This document shows, piece by piece, positions 47,779-60,322 of a stretch of 64,000 nucleotides of DNA (within the stretch, counting starts at the first letter, position 1; every line of letters begins with the position of its first letter). Under the pieces are notes generated by a model, which was not told where the DNA came from, made no database searches, and worked only from the letters and a program-made list of their open reading frames with translations. This stretch comes from Trebouxia sp. TZW2008 (Eukaryota; Chlorophyta; Trebouxiophyceae; Trebouxiales; Trebouxiaceae), in assembly GCA_002118135.1 (NCBI GenBank), contig BDIU01000048.1, positions 124,001-188,000 on the forward strand. Reading direction: 5' to 3'. A program made the position numbers and the translations under genes.

Positions 47779-50700
47779 ATGGCAGACGATGACTCGCGGG
47801 AACCGAGCCCGCTGTGCCTAGGGTGTGTGACATCCGCTCATAAGCAGCGCATCAGCTTGTTCCAGCAAAGAGAACATGTTGTTATGCCAATCTTGCGTGT
47901 CACACTTGTATCTGTGCAGAGCTTGTGCTTGTAGCAGGCCCTGCTCAAGGGCGTGCTGCGCTGTTTAAATCATTTGCATCGGCGCCTGCAGCTATGCATT
48001 GCTCATTATGTGCCTGTACTCATTGTGCAGGCACAGATGACCATTTTGCCTTCTTACTCAGGAAGGAGAGAAGTGACTGATTTCCTCGCGTACGCCGGCC
48101 ATCCTGACAGTCAACCAGAGGTTCTTGCTCTCAAAATTATTCCAATGTGGACGCAAAAGCATCAGCGTGAAAAGTTGAGACGGCTGTCTCCAGAAGCCAG
48201 GGCACCTGTGCTGAAGTTCCTCCAAGACAGGCCACCTCTTATCCGCAACTTGCAAAGAGATTCCCCACATCTGAGGGAGGCGCTTCTGCTTGCGGTAGAT
48301 GCCGTTGGCCAGGTGCATGCTTGCATGGCATTATTGCCCAGAACCTTTCATGCAAAGTGATCTGCTGCCAGATTCGATCATTGTTTCAGTTCATGCTGCA
48401 CAGTTATCTCTTCTGCAAAATGGTGAGCTGCAGTATGTGCATCTTAGATTGGAGCAGCCAATGTGCCAACTCACAGCTACACACGTTTAAGCAGTAGAAC
48501 ACATAGAGGTCAGATTGCTCATGCGTTGCGGCCCTTTGCTTTCAATGTTGTGAGTGATCGCATGCGTCAACAAAGCATCTCTTGCCGCAAAGTAATTGTG
48601 GCATTGCAAACCATTGTCGTGCTGATCTTTTCAACAAATCATGACTCATTGACCTCCAGGCATAGTACTTAAGACAGCATGGTGCGCCGGCATCTCACCA
48701 CGCTTGTATACGCTGTTTTGTAATGTCAGAATCAAGGCACAATGACTGCATGCCTTGAATATGCATGGTGACTGCTGCTTTCAGGACAATGAGAAGGAGC
48801 AATGGGAGACCTTGGCTGAGATTCTGATGGATGCGTGCACAGCCAATCCTGCTCAGTCTAGCCAGCTTTCAGACACGTTGGAGAGTGCACTCCCCAGATC
48901 TGGAGGTGGATGGCTTGGTGGAGCATTCAAGAGCCTTGCTAATTTTGTGCGCCCCAATCAATCTGGACCACCACCACCACCACCAACACACCCACCGCGC
49001 GAGAAGCCTGCCAGCCATGCTATTGAGCTGGAGCGCTCAGACTCAGATGATTTTCAGATTGGCACTACTCCTGCAGATGCCACACATCATCAGCTTGGGA
49101 CAAGGAAGGGCACTAGGTTGCAGCAGAGTACCGCTTCTGCACTGCTGGCAAGCAAGCCTGCTGAGCAAGCGGAAGCGCAGCAGCATGATGATGACCTTTC
49201 AGCCATACATGCCCAGTCCCTTGCAAAGCCTGCTGCTAGGCAGCTCCATTCCCCTGCACAGAAGGGTGTACCAGTGCAGACTCAGCCCTTCACTGCTGCA
49301 AGCCCTGCTCCTCCAACATCATCACTGGATCAAACGGCAACTACCCCGTCTCCTCAGGTCACTTCAATACAGGGTCTGCAGCAGCACTCACAGTTTGAAT
49401 CAGAACAGGAACAGCAGCTGCCACACCCTGCTCAAGCACAGGGTGAGCAGCAGCTGCCTGGGCTGCCATCAGCACTGCTTGCACAGTTGCCAGCTGTCAC
49501 AAGCAGTGGAGAGTCGCCTGGTGCATCTGCACGTAACATATTCACAGAGGCTGCTGCAGCAGGGCAGCAACAGCCGTCAGGAGAAGGTCTGGAGGGCGAC
49601 AAGTCACAGCATGAGGGCATTGAGATAGAGTCTGCGGACGAGGATGCTGCTCAGGTCTGCTGGCAGAGAGCATTTCTTTCAGCAATGTTTCCTGTCACAT
49701 CTCACAAACATGGTTTTGCTTTCAATTTAGCAAACATTATTGTAGGCAGTGTGTGATGTGCCAGGCTTTTGCTTCTGTGACATGATTTGCGCAAGCATCA
49801 AGTCTGAAGATTCCCTTTGTGCGCACAGCTGCTAGAGACATATCTGCAGTCATTTGCATGAGCTGCTTGTGCAATTATTGGTTCATGCTAGTCGAAGAAG
49901 GACCACTCTGTATGCAGCAAGAACATGAGCTAGGTGTGCTGATTCACAGCTCTGTATGCAATGCAGGAGGCGATCATGGAGACCTTGGTCAGGCCACGAG
50001 GTGCCCGGCACCATCGTGCCTTTGGCTTGACCTCTCCATCTCAGTTTTCACCCTCTGTGCGGGGCCCCACCACAAGCAATGGCATTGTGTCCACTGGAGC
50101 CTTTCCCACTATGCCAGGCGCTGCCCTTGCCAGCGTTGCCCCTTCATCTGGTTGGACAAACTGGGACAACCCTGCCTACCTTCATGAGCGTGGCGCAAGT
50201 AGAGCGGCCCTCAGTGCTGCTCAAGGCACTGAGTCCAAACCCTTCAGTTTCAGCCCACCATCCAGTCTGGCATCCTCGCCTGACAAGGAGGCTGCCTCTA
50301 CCTCTTTGGAGCATGACATGCCAAGCAGTCTTTCACCCACTCCTGCTTTGGACGTTGACCACCCCTCCCTCAGGCATGTACCGTCACTGGATCCAGCCTC
50401 CAGTCCTGCGGTGGAGAGCGCTCAAGAGGCTGGCGCCAGCTCTTCAAGAGCTGGCTTGCCAGCTAGTCTGTCACCTGCACGGCCAGCTTTGAAGCAGTCT
50501 GAGACAGCGCGTGCATCCAGAGGTATGCATCATGCCTCATTCTGCACCGTGTGATGGCGCGTCTGGCGGAGTGCCTGTGCCTAGATGCAGTAGCCTGTTG
50601 TCAAGTTTGGGTTGCCTTCTCATGAAGCCAAGCATGCAACTTGTCGCAGTAGCTACAACAGTCACGCATTTTACCTTGAAATTGTGTTTGCATGACTGTT

Positions 50701-53700
50701 CTCGGCATGGCTCATGCTTTGCAACCCTGCTCTATCTGGGCATTGAGCTTGTCCTAAGCTAGTCCTATGCATGCACCGCTACTGAATTCCTTCCATGATG
50801 ATGAAACTGATCAGTACATGCTGATTGTGCGACACGAGCTCACCGACATGCGTCATCGTTATTGTGCTGTACAAACAAACCTCTGTTCATGCAGATGCAA
50901 TAGACAGGCGGCCGCTGTTCCCTATGCCAACTCATCAATCATCTGGGGTGTCAGTGGCCCTGACAAAGCGGCGCCGCTCTCGTCAAGAGCGTATTCAAGA
51001 CATTGGAGATTCCTTGCCAGATCCTGCCACCATGACAGAGGAGGTGAGGCTGCTAGCATTATTGTTTGGCTTGTGCAAGGCTAGTGATGCTATGAAACGA
51101 AATGTCGTTGTTGTTCTCCAAGATCTGCAGCTCGTTGCAGGAGTTGATGGTATTGGCACAATGCAAGACTTGTTTCCTGTATGCATGATTTGACAAGCAT
51201 GTCCAGATATTGCTTGTCTATAATCACAAGGATTACAATTGAGCACATCCCTTAGCTGGCTGTGTATGTCATCACCCATGCAATTTTGCCAAAGCTCAGC
51301 TGTTGTCATGAAGCAGCATGTGTAGCTGCTGGTCTGATGACATTGCTCAACTCATGTCCAAGCCTGCTGTACTTCTGCCAAATGCTTTGCTGAGCATATG
51401 CTGTCTTGCAGGAGTTGATCAACTTTGACTTCACTGACATTGAGCGGCGATTGAATGCTATCAGCAAAAAGTATTCACAGAAGAGCTTAGGCATTAGCGG
51501 TGCGGCAGGCTTGCAATCTGATGAGGATTCAGATGACAGCTCAGATGCACCAGAGCAAGAGGGAATCCTCACAAATGTGTCCAAGCCCAAACGCCACACT
51601 GCTTTGAGCATCCCCAAGACTGGACGCTACAAGTCGTACTTGGAGCGTAGTAACGACAATCCCACCCGTATCGTGCCTTACAAAGCCTGCAAAGAGGACA
51701 TCTTCAGCATTTCTGTCCCATCCATGAATGTGCTAGAGTCCCCCTTCAGGTTTCACACAGAGCGCCGCCCTGGAGCAGGACTTGCAGGACTCAGTCTGGT
51801 CAGGGCCTCAAATGCAGCTCAGTCAGCTGCAGACACCCCAATGTTGATGCCTGTGCCAGAGTCAGCCTCAACGAGCCTAGACAAGATGCGTCTCAGTTTG
51901 AGGCAGCCTGACCTGGATGCAGTTCAGGGGACTCATTCAAGACAGAATCTGGCAGCAATTGACAGCAGCTCAGACTCTCTGGCTGAGATGCAGGCTCAGC
52001 TAGCCTCCCTCACCCAAAAACTGTCAGACTGTCATACTTCTCAAGCCAAGTTCTCCCTTGACTCCCCATCAGCTCAGCCTTTGCTAAACACCAATGAGTC
52101 AGCGGCGTCTAAGCATGAGATCAGTTTGAAGGCCCTCAGGGAAAGAAGGGAAAAGATGGAAGCTGATACAGCAAAGAAGATGCAGCAGATTGCTGAAGAA
52201 AAGAAGCTTCATCAAGAGCGTTTGGCTGAAATCAGGAAGGCTAATGGGCCTCCCACAGAGGTGGCTGAAGCCATTCAGCGTGGTGTTGCTGACTGGAAGG
52301 CTGGCAAGGTCAAAGACCGGGGTGAAGCAGTCAGAGCACGCGTGGCTGAGCTTTTCAAAAGTAAGAGACCCATGTTGCAGACATGTCATTGACTGCATTT
52401 GCGAGGACTGATTGTATAACGCACTACCGACAATTTGCTTGGCAAAGTACTTGCTGGAGTCATTTCATCTTGGCATTGCTCATAGGCATGAGTCTGTCAC
52501 AAACACTTTAACTCTGCTTTGCTGGCATGTGTAGTCAAAATTCTGTCATTGCACGCAAGATGTAAATGCTATTGTATTGCTGCATTGTTTCTGGCAACAT
52601 GTTTTTATTGCAGTCTTGTACATTGGAAATGCAGTACCTGTTGTGATGCTCAAGATATCAGCAGCTTGCTTGTGCCACTGCTGACCCTGCAAATGCTTGT
52701 GCAGCTGATTGGTTGGACGAGGAGCTTGATGATTTACCTGATCTATCGCTGCCACCCCTCCCGCCTGCCCTGCAAGCTCAAGTTGCAGCGCTGCCAGCCT
52801 TCAAGCCTGCTCTGCCCACCATCCCAGAGATGTCAGCAGCTCTTCACAAGGATCCTGAGGACCATGTGTTTGACCTGACAGCCAGAAGCGCAGACATGCA
52901 AGAAGCTGCACCCTTGGGCATCCTGCCTGTCTTCACCAGTGCTGATCGGCCAACTATGCGGCCTGGCAAGGGCAGTTTTTGGCCAGGCCGAGGTCCAATG
53001 CATGTCAGCTTCACGCATCCAGCTGCTCGTGTGTTTTTTGTGGCCAAAAGCTCTTATGCTATTCGAGAGGCAGCTTGGCAAGACAGGCATGGCATTGCAC
53101 CACAGCTGAGGTCCCGCCGTCCCTCAGACTTCTGGAACAAGGGCAAAGTGTCCAGCGCTGCAAAGCCAAAAGAGTTTCCTTTGGGGCCATTGCCAACGAC
53201 AATTGGTCTTGCTTCATGGCATGCACATGTTGCTGCCACGTCAGATGAAGCCATCGAAGCCATTCAGCACGAGAGTGTTAAGGCAGGCATGAAGCTCATG
53301 AAGCAACACTATGTATCTGCTTATGAGGCCGCAGCTGCTGAAAGGGCATATGCAAACATGCAAAGGGCCGACGCAGCTGCTGCTGCGGCTGCTGCTCAGC
53401 AGGCGGGTTCAGTAGCAACTACAGCTGCCAGCATTACCCCTGATGCAAGTCTTGCTGCACCAAGCAGCAACACAGCCACAGCTGGCCAGGCTCAAGCTGG
53501 CCAAGGGCAGCCTGTAGCTGGCAAACAGCCACAAGCAGTGGCACCTGCTAGCAATGCTGCACAACCAGCAGCTGTTGCATCAGCAGCACCTGTCAGTGAA
53601 GCTCAGAAAGCAGCTGCACCAGCAGCAGCTTCTGTTAACGCAGCTCAGCAGACTGCTGCCACAGCAGCAGCTCCTGCCAACACAACACAGAGGACAGCTG

Positions 53701-56700
53701 CGTCACCAGCAGCCCCGCCTAGCGCAACACACAAGACTGCTGTATCATCGGCAACTGCTGCTAATGCGGCGCAAGGCTCAGCTGGCTCTGTTGCTGCTCC
53801 ACAGAGGCCTGCTGCTCAAGCAGCCCCTGCCAATGCAGCTCAAAGACCTGCTGCTCTGGCAAGTGCTGCCACTGCAGGACAGAAGACAGCTGCACCATCA
53901 GCAGCTGCTGCAACAGCAGGACAGAAGACAGCTGCACCATCAGCAGTTGCTGCCTCAACAGGACAGAAGGCAGTTGCACCACCATCAGCTGCTGCCACAG
54001 CAACACAGAAGGCAGCTGCATCATCAGCAGCTGGATCGCAGGCTGCTTCCGCCTCAGCAGCCCCTGCCCAAGGAATCAAGAGGGCTGCTGCCCCAACAGC
54101 AGCTGAATCACGTTCAAGTGCTGTGGCATCAGCGACCCCAGCCATCGAATCGCAGAAGACTCCAGTGCGGCAAACAGCCTCTATGAGTACACCTCCAAGC
54201 AAGGCAATGCCATCTGCAGCTCCTGCTCCTGCAGTGAAGAAGACTGCCAACCCGTCAGCAGCCTCTGCCAGTACAGCACAGCAGCAGAATTCTAGCTCAG
54301 CAGCATCGCCTGTCACTGCACCAGAGAGGGCTGTTACTCCACCAATAGTCACTGCCAATGCAGCACAGCAAACTGCTGTCCCAGCAGCAGCATCTGCCAA
54401 TGCAGCACAGAAGGCTGCCGCCACACAAACGGCACCAGCTGCAGTCAAGCAGCCCAATGGTGCAAAGGCAGCAGCTGCTGGTGCTTCAGCTGCACCAGCT
54501 GCTGCTGTAGCAGCACCTGGGTCAGTCAAACAGACTGAGGCCCCTCAAGCCAGCACAGCTACAAGTGGGCCTGCAAGCCCACCTGGCAGAGATGAGGCTG
54601 ATGCAAGTATGACCTTCTGCTTTGAGCTTGTGCATTCTACTGATGCAGCATTTGGGCAACGGTGCCTAAGAGCTTTGCCCTGTCTTGGAGCCTATGGGTT
54701 GATGTGATGTATCCTTTTTGCGATCATGCTTGCTTTTTCTGCATCAAATAGAAAGCTCAGTCAGCAAATGCAGCTGGTGCTGCCACCTGTCAACAGTACC
54801 TTGTCATACAAAACAACAAGCGTTACAGTGCATGATACCCAAGCAGTAAGCGACTGGTCTTCTTCATCGCAGGCAAGCAGAAGTTGGGCGCAAAGCAGCG
54901 AAAAAGACTTGTCAGAATTGCGAAGGCAGAGCAAAAGGCATTTGAAGCTGCTAAAGCAGCTGAGGATGCCAAAGCAGCTGAGGATGCACAAGCTGCAGCA
55001 GCAGCAGCAGCCAAGGCAGAACAGGAGCGCCAAGAAGCAGAGGACAGACGTAGGCAGGCTGAAGCTGCTGAAGCAGCCAGGCAACACGCTCTTCGTCTCG
55101 AAGCCGAAGCTCAAGCGCAAGCCGAGGCGAAAGCTCGGAGGGAGTTGGAGGAGGCGGTTGCTACTGAAAAAGGAAATGCTTTGATTGAAGGTGAGGTGCC
55201 TGTACAGCTTTCTGTCAGGACTCATGACTTCTCTGCATGTTTGAAAATGTGTTGCCCAGCTCCCAAATCCAGCATGCTTCATGCTGTTCACAGCAGCAGC
55301 TCATGCAGACATTTCGATCAAAGCCCAGAACAGAGCAACGCAACAGCTGCCTCTGATGATACAACCCACTTTGAAGTTGGCTGTGTGCAGCAGCAAGCAT
55401 CTGCTATGCCTTTGCATGGCAGTCTAAGCATCATTTCATCTGGAGCGTGTTGCCAGCAGTGTTGCTTGCATCACTCACAATATCACGCTCATTGCAGAGG
55501 AGGAGAGGGAGAAGAGGGGCGGGAAGCCTCTTGCAACTGTTGAAGATGATCCTGAAGGTAACTCATCAGTCCAAAGCCATTGTCAATGTCTACACTTGAA
55601 CAGCTTTCATAGTCATGAAGCTGCGTTGTCACAATGCATTTGCCTTGCGAACTTCTTCATGACAGCGCTTGGCAGTGAATTTTGCTGCTGCAATTCCAGT
55701 ATTTGCAGTGATTTTAGGTTGTGTTGGCACTTGAACAGGCAGCAAATGTGCAAGTCTTGTTTGAACACGCTTGTGAGCTGTAATTAATGATCACTTTTTT
55801 GTATATTGCGGGGGCATGCTTTGGACGTATAAACCTAAATCAGTGACAATTGCAGCTGTTTTGAGATGCAAGTGCCATTGTCTTTGAGCCAAGTACTTGC
55901 TGCTGCAGCTGCGGAAAGGAGAGCAAAGAAGGCAGCCAAGAAGCAGAGACAGAAAGCAGCTGCTGCTGCTGTCGCCAAACAGGACGCAGAGGAAGCGCCC
56001 GGCCCTTCCAGCCCGCCGCTCTCTGAGCAAGTTGCAGAAGCTGCTGCAGCTTCAGCTGCAGCTTCCCAAACCAAGGGCAGCTCTTCAGGTGTTCAGCAGC
56101 AGGCATCTCCCTTTGACAAGGGCATAGTCAAGGGGACAAAAGCCCAGGATGAGCTTAACAAAGCACCACAGCAGGCAGCATCTGTTGAAGCACAGCCTGC
56201 TACAGCGCAGGCAAATGCAGCACCTAGCAAGGGCAAGAAGGCACTGATACCTGCTGCTGAACAGAAGACAGCTGCAGTGCAAGCAAATGCAGTGCCTGGT
56301 ACGGGCAAGATAGCGCTGGCTGCTCCTGCTGGACAACAGGCAGCTACAGTGCAGGCAGACGCAGCACCTAGCAAGGGCAAGAAGGCACTAGCAGCTCCTG
56401 CTGAACAGAAGACAGCCACAGCACAAACAGATGCAGCACCTAAAAAGGGCAAGAAAGCGCTGGCTGCTCCTGCTGAGCAGCAAGCAGGCACGGTGCAAGC
56501 AGATGCAGCGCCTGGCAAGGGCAAGAAGGCAGCAGCAGCTCCTGCTGAACAGAAGCCAAGCATACCACAGGCAGATGCAGTGCCTGGCAAGGGCAAGCAA
56601 CAGAAGGGTGTAGCCAACTCAGCTGCTGGTTCTGATGACCTTGACAAGGGCAAGCAGCAAGCAGTGGCCCCTGATCAGCAGAGAGGCAAACCAGCCACAC

Positions 56701-59644
56701 CTCAAGCTAAGCCTGCACAAGACATTCCGACAGGACGTGATGCAACTCCCACAGCAGCACAGCCTGACAGTGAAGCAGGCCCTTCTCTGTCCAGCGTCAC
56801 AGGGTATCAGAAACCCAAGCCAGGCAAGAAGAAGCTCAAGCAAGTTGGCATCAAGGACCCTTTCCCTCTTCCTGAGTCACCTGCTGAGAACAGCACAACA
56901 CCTGTTCAGGCCAGCACTAGCCAGCGCCAGACTGATGCCGTTGAGCCACACCAAGCTGCAGCTGCTGCTGCTAGCACCCAGGGCATTCCAGATGCCGGCT
57001 CATGGGTTGAGGAGCCTGACACCGACGGTGCTAACCTGTTCCCAGACGAGCTTGCAGGCAGCTTGAGTCCAGCGTACCACAGCCCACTGTATGAGGAGCC
57101 CAAGGATGATGCAGGGGGCTGGACACAGGTTGTACCTGCAACCAGGAACGCACGTGCCCATAAGGCACCCAGAATGCCAGCTCAACCTGCAGCCCAGAAG
57201 CGTGCACCTGTTGCACCAACTGCAGCCAATGGGCTAGCACGTGACACACCAGTCCCTGCTCTGCGCATCTCAGCTGTTCACGCTGAGCCTTTAGCTCACA
57301 CTGGACCCATGTCCAGCAACCGCACAGAGGGCCTAGCCACTGAGGTGGACAGCAACAGGCTTGAAGATGAAGAAGATGAGATGGGCCTGGCAGCTTTGGA
57401 GGGACTGGCACCTCTGCGAAGAAGAGGTACACGTGCAGGCAGGCGCCATAGGAAAGGCCGCGCGCGTCCTGGGCTAGCCGCAGACTGGGAGTCTGACGAT
57501 GATGCATCACCAAGAAGCACTTATTCAGCTCGCCAACGACAGCCTGGGTCACCACTGAGAGCAGGGGAGACATGGCCTACCCTGAACAGAGATAGCAGGT
57601 AAGCAACTTGTCTTGCCGACACCCACTGCCTGAGTCATGTGATGTTTGCAATTTGGTGATCCCAGTGATGGTACCTTGTGTATGCCCTGCATTGGCCACA
57701 CAGGCGCCAAACCCTGATGTCTGATGCTGTGCATTGCGACAGCCGTGCTTGTCAGTGCTGATTGGTCCACATGTCTCATTTTGTGCTGAGCACAGGGTGA
57801 TGTGTGCGCTCTGTAGTCACGTACAGCTTGTCGTGCACAGCATTGCTGGATCAGGCATAGCACATTCTAATCTCACATAGCCTAATCATGCATGGCATAT
57901 CCTGTTTGTGGGGCAAACATGTTTGTCTGAAGATAACAATTCTCTCGTTGCTGTTCCAGGCATAGTGATGATGGCCCTGACTTCCCTCCTGGCTTCCCAA
58001 GGCAGACTGCGGCAACGGCATCAGATGCCTGGCCAAGCCTGTCAAGCACAGCACCAGCAGCTGGTGAGTTTCTGAGTGTGTTCACCATACAGCTGGCATC
58101 GGGCGTTCTTAGCTGCACCACTGTATGTGGCATTGTCTACACAATCATGTCGTGCATGAAGCAGAAGTGTGCACTGCTGTGCTGAAAGCTTGCGAAGCAA
58201 ATGTGATGCCTATGCTGACCCTGCAGCTGCAAAGCATGCTTTACATAGTTACAGCTTGAGAAGATGTCAATGTCAGCTTTGTCAATGCAGGAGTGGTAAG
58301 GCGCCCAGCACCAGGCGCTAAGGCTGCTGCACAGCAGATGAAGCAAGACCGTGTGGCAGCAGCTGCCGCTGCGGCTGCCGCTGCTACTGCTGGCATTGTG
58401 CAAAAGCAGGTTCGCCGGGTTGCTCCTGCAGCAGCCCCCTGGAAAGACAAGGCAAATGGGACTTCAGGTCAGTGATCTGACTACATAGCAAAGCTGCAAT
58501 ATGTTTGCATCTTACTGAAATGCTGATGCTCTATCTGGGCTGCGCTGCATTGCATGTGTGCTGCTTTGCAAGCTTACCCAATGTTGAGCAAATATGTTGC
58601 ACAGCCTTCACTCAGCATGATATACATGTAGCAGCTGTTTTTGGGCACAAACTGACGGAGCGCACTGCAGTGCATGAATAGAGTACCTGTATGCTGTGAG
58701 TATGCAGGTCAATTTCCATCCAGGCCTTCCTGATTGCACATGGCAGGCTGCATATGCCTGACTGCACATGTCAGACTTTGCATGCACATACGCTTGTGAA
58801 CATTTTACAGAGTTCAATTCAACAATCTCTTCACCTGTCATGCCCATTTTGTGTCATGTAGGCGGTGATGACTCTGCGTGGGAGGCAGCTGAAGACCCAG
58901 TTGCTGCAGCCAAGCACAAATCTGCTGAAGGTCACTCTGAGGCAAAGGATGCAGCTATGAGTACAGAGGCAGCCTTACACCTCTCGGCTGATGCAACAGC
59001 AGGCACCTTTGGTTTGGAGACCCTGGAGCAGCTTGTAGATGATCTTGAGTATGAGCTGGACACCATGTACTGCTGTCCACTGACGCTGGTGGGTGCTGCA
59101 CAAGTCACAATTGCATGTGTCACAGGTCGTGTGCTTGCCGTTGTCTTTGACACTTAGCCTATTTCACCACTTCGTGCGACCCAGGTGCAGCTGCTGATGC
59201 ATGGCAACTCAGCAGTTATGAACAGTCATGAGTCAAGATCAGTCATTGAATGTTGCAGTTGGCACTGCTCAATGCGCATTGCAAAACGACTCCAGCAGCA
59301 CTTCAGCAGCTAGTCATTGAGCAATCCTGAGGTGTCTGCGCAATGTGGGTTTACAGTGATGTGCGTAGACTTTAGCATCACTTGTGTAGTGCTGCATGTT
59401 CATAAGCCAACTGTGACTTTCTGTTGTGCAGGAGACCTTCATAGACCCAGTCATAGCTGCTGATGGCAAGACATACGAGAGATTTGCCATTGAAGGCTGG
59501 CTAGAAAATCATGACACTAGCCCAATGACAAATGAGCCCATGCCGCACAAAAACTTGACTCCCAACAAGCAGCTGTTGCACAAGCAGCGAAGGCTCCAGA
59601 AAAGGCTGCAGGATGCTAAGGACAGCCTGCCTGCTGAGACCTGA
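47779..59644 (+). CDS. Very large low-complexity protein with C-terminal U-box
   Basis: The U-box recruits an E2 enzyme, so this is a putative E3 ubiquitin ligase. Phase-consistent exons: 48031-48312, 48785-49654, 49967-50522, 50895-51043, 51412-52360, 52705-54606, 54873-55190, 55498-55557, 55894-57598, 57960-58063, 58291-58467, 58862-59088, 59432-59644, about 2503 codons. An upstream ATG at 47779 (MADDDSREPSP) probably starts the protein but its splice to 48031 is unresolved. The N-terminal exon (FLAYAGHPDS...WTQKHQREKLRRLSPEARAP) matches nothing I know. The middle is disordered, rich in Ala, Pro, Gln and Ser, with a Lys/Ala coiled coil (exons 54873 and 55894) and six 25-aa repeats. The last two exons form the U-box: YCCPLTLETFIDPVIAADGK, then YERFAIEGWL..SPMTNEPM and LTPNKQL. 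Substrate unknown. It could be two genes, but unbroken phase across all junctions argues for one. Confidence 0.75.
52705..54606 (+). other. Ala-rich exon of U-box gene
   Basis: One 1902-base exon. It begins with an acidic Leu/Pro segment (DWLDEELDDLPDLSLPPLPP), has an ordered-looking part with RPGKGSFWPGRGPMHVSFTH, then about 400 residues of irregular Ala-rich repeats of the type AAPSAAAATAGQKT. The opposite strand is also open for 690 bases; that is a by-product of the GCA/GCT repeats. Confidence 0.8.
56180..56660 (+). repeat. Coding tandem repeat, about 6 units of 25 codons
   Basis: Within exon 55894-57598 a unit of roughly 75 bases coding AxPxKGKKALAAPAEQKTA-type sequence repeats about six times with substitutions but no frame changes. 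The conserved core is GKGKKA followed by PAEQ. Confidence 0.85.
58862..59644 (+). other. U-box domain-coding exons
   Basis: The domain spans the splice 59088/59432. Typical U-box positions seen: CPLTLETFxDPV, DGKTYER, IEGWL and the NxPM..LxPN segment. It lacks RING zinc ligands, as expected for U-boxes. A basic helix (HKQRRLQKRLQDAKDS) ends the protein. Confidence 0.85.
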
Positions 59645-60322
59645 TCAGTTCATGATGTATTGCTGTGATCAATCTTTTGACATCCCACAAAGCACGTGTC
59701 ATGCTCTTTATTGGTGATGCTTTCTGTGCACCATCCACCCCAATGAACTAGTGTGCAAGTAAGTGCAACGAATGAATCAAGCTGACTGAGAAGGATGAGA
59801 GTCACATGTTGACACCTTGTTGTGCGTGCTTCTGGCATGCATGCGCAGTGGCAAAGAAGGTTTCGTGCAAAATGTCGTTTGTGTTGTAATAAACTAAGTC
59901 TTGTGTATGAAAGCTGTTCCAGCCTCAATGATGAAATTGAGCGTTCACACTGGTCTAAGTTTGTCACGTTCAGGCAAGCTGTGCCAGCGTTGATCTCATA
60001 TCTGCAATACCATATCTAACACCATACAGGCCTAATGTAGGCACAAATAAATTAAACATGAATGGCGATTTTTGCCTGATACAACACAGCAGCTAGCAAA
60101 CACGTGCCACCACAGAGTGCAACACTAACATAGCTGAGATTCAATGGTCTCGGGACCTTGACATCCCAACAAAATTGCTCAACTATCGTACAGTGTACAA
60201 AAGTCAGTACATAGCAACAACAGCTTCAGTATCTGCAATCTGTGTCACTTCTGCATGGACCTGAGCAAAAATCATTTATGGCATGGATTTGACGTTGCCT
60301 GATTCATTCAACGCTTTGTTTC
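59645..60322. other. Intergenic stretch between convergent genes
   Basis: It holds the 3' ends of the U-box gene (+) and the membrane-protein gene (-). I see no coding exon. A candidate poly(A) signal lies at 59885. Confidence 0.6.
59885..59893 (+). terminator. Candidate poly(A) signal of U-box gene
   Basis: Overlapping TGTAA (59885-59889) and AATAAA (59888-59893) lie about 240 bases after the stop codon. TGTAA is the common green-algal signal. Confidence 0.45.

Noticed and set aside
49432..49628. Alternative frames over exon 48785-49654 as separate genes
   Set aside because: The two other open frames are low-complexity shadows; only the chosen frame links in phase to both neighbouring exons.
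53840..54529. 229-codon open frame on the minus strand, Ala-rich
   Set aside because: It is the mirror of the GCA/GCT-rich exon of the U-box gene, which is in phase with flanking exons; the minus frame has no splice or domain support.
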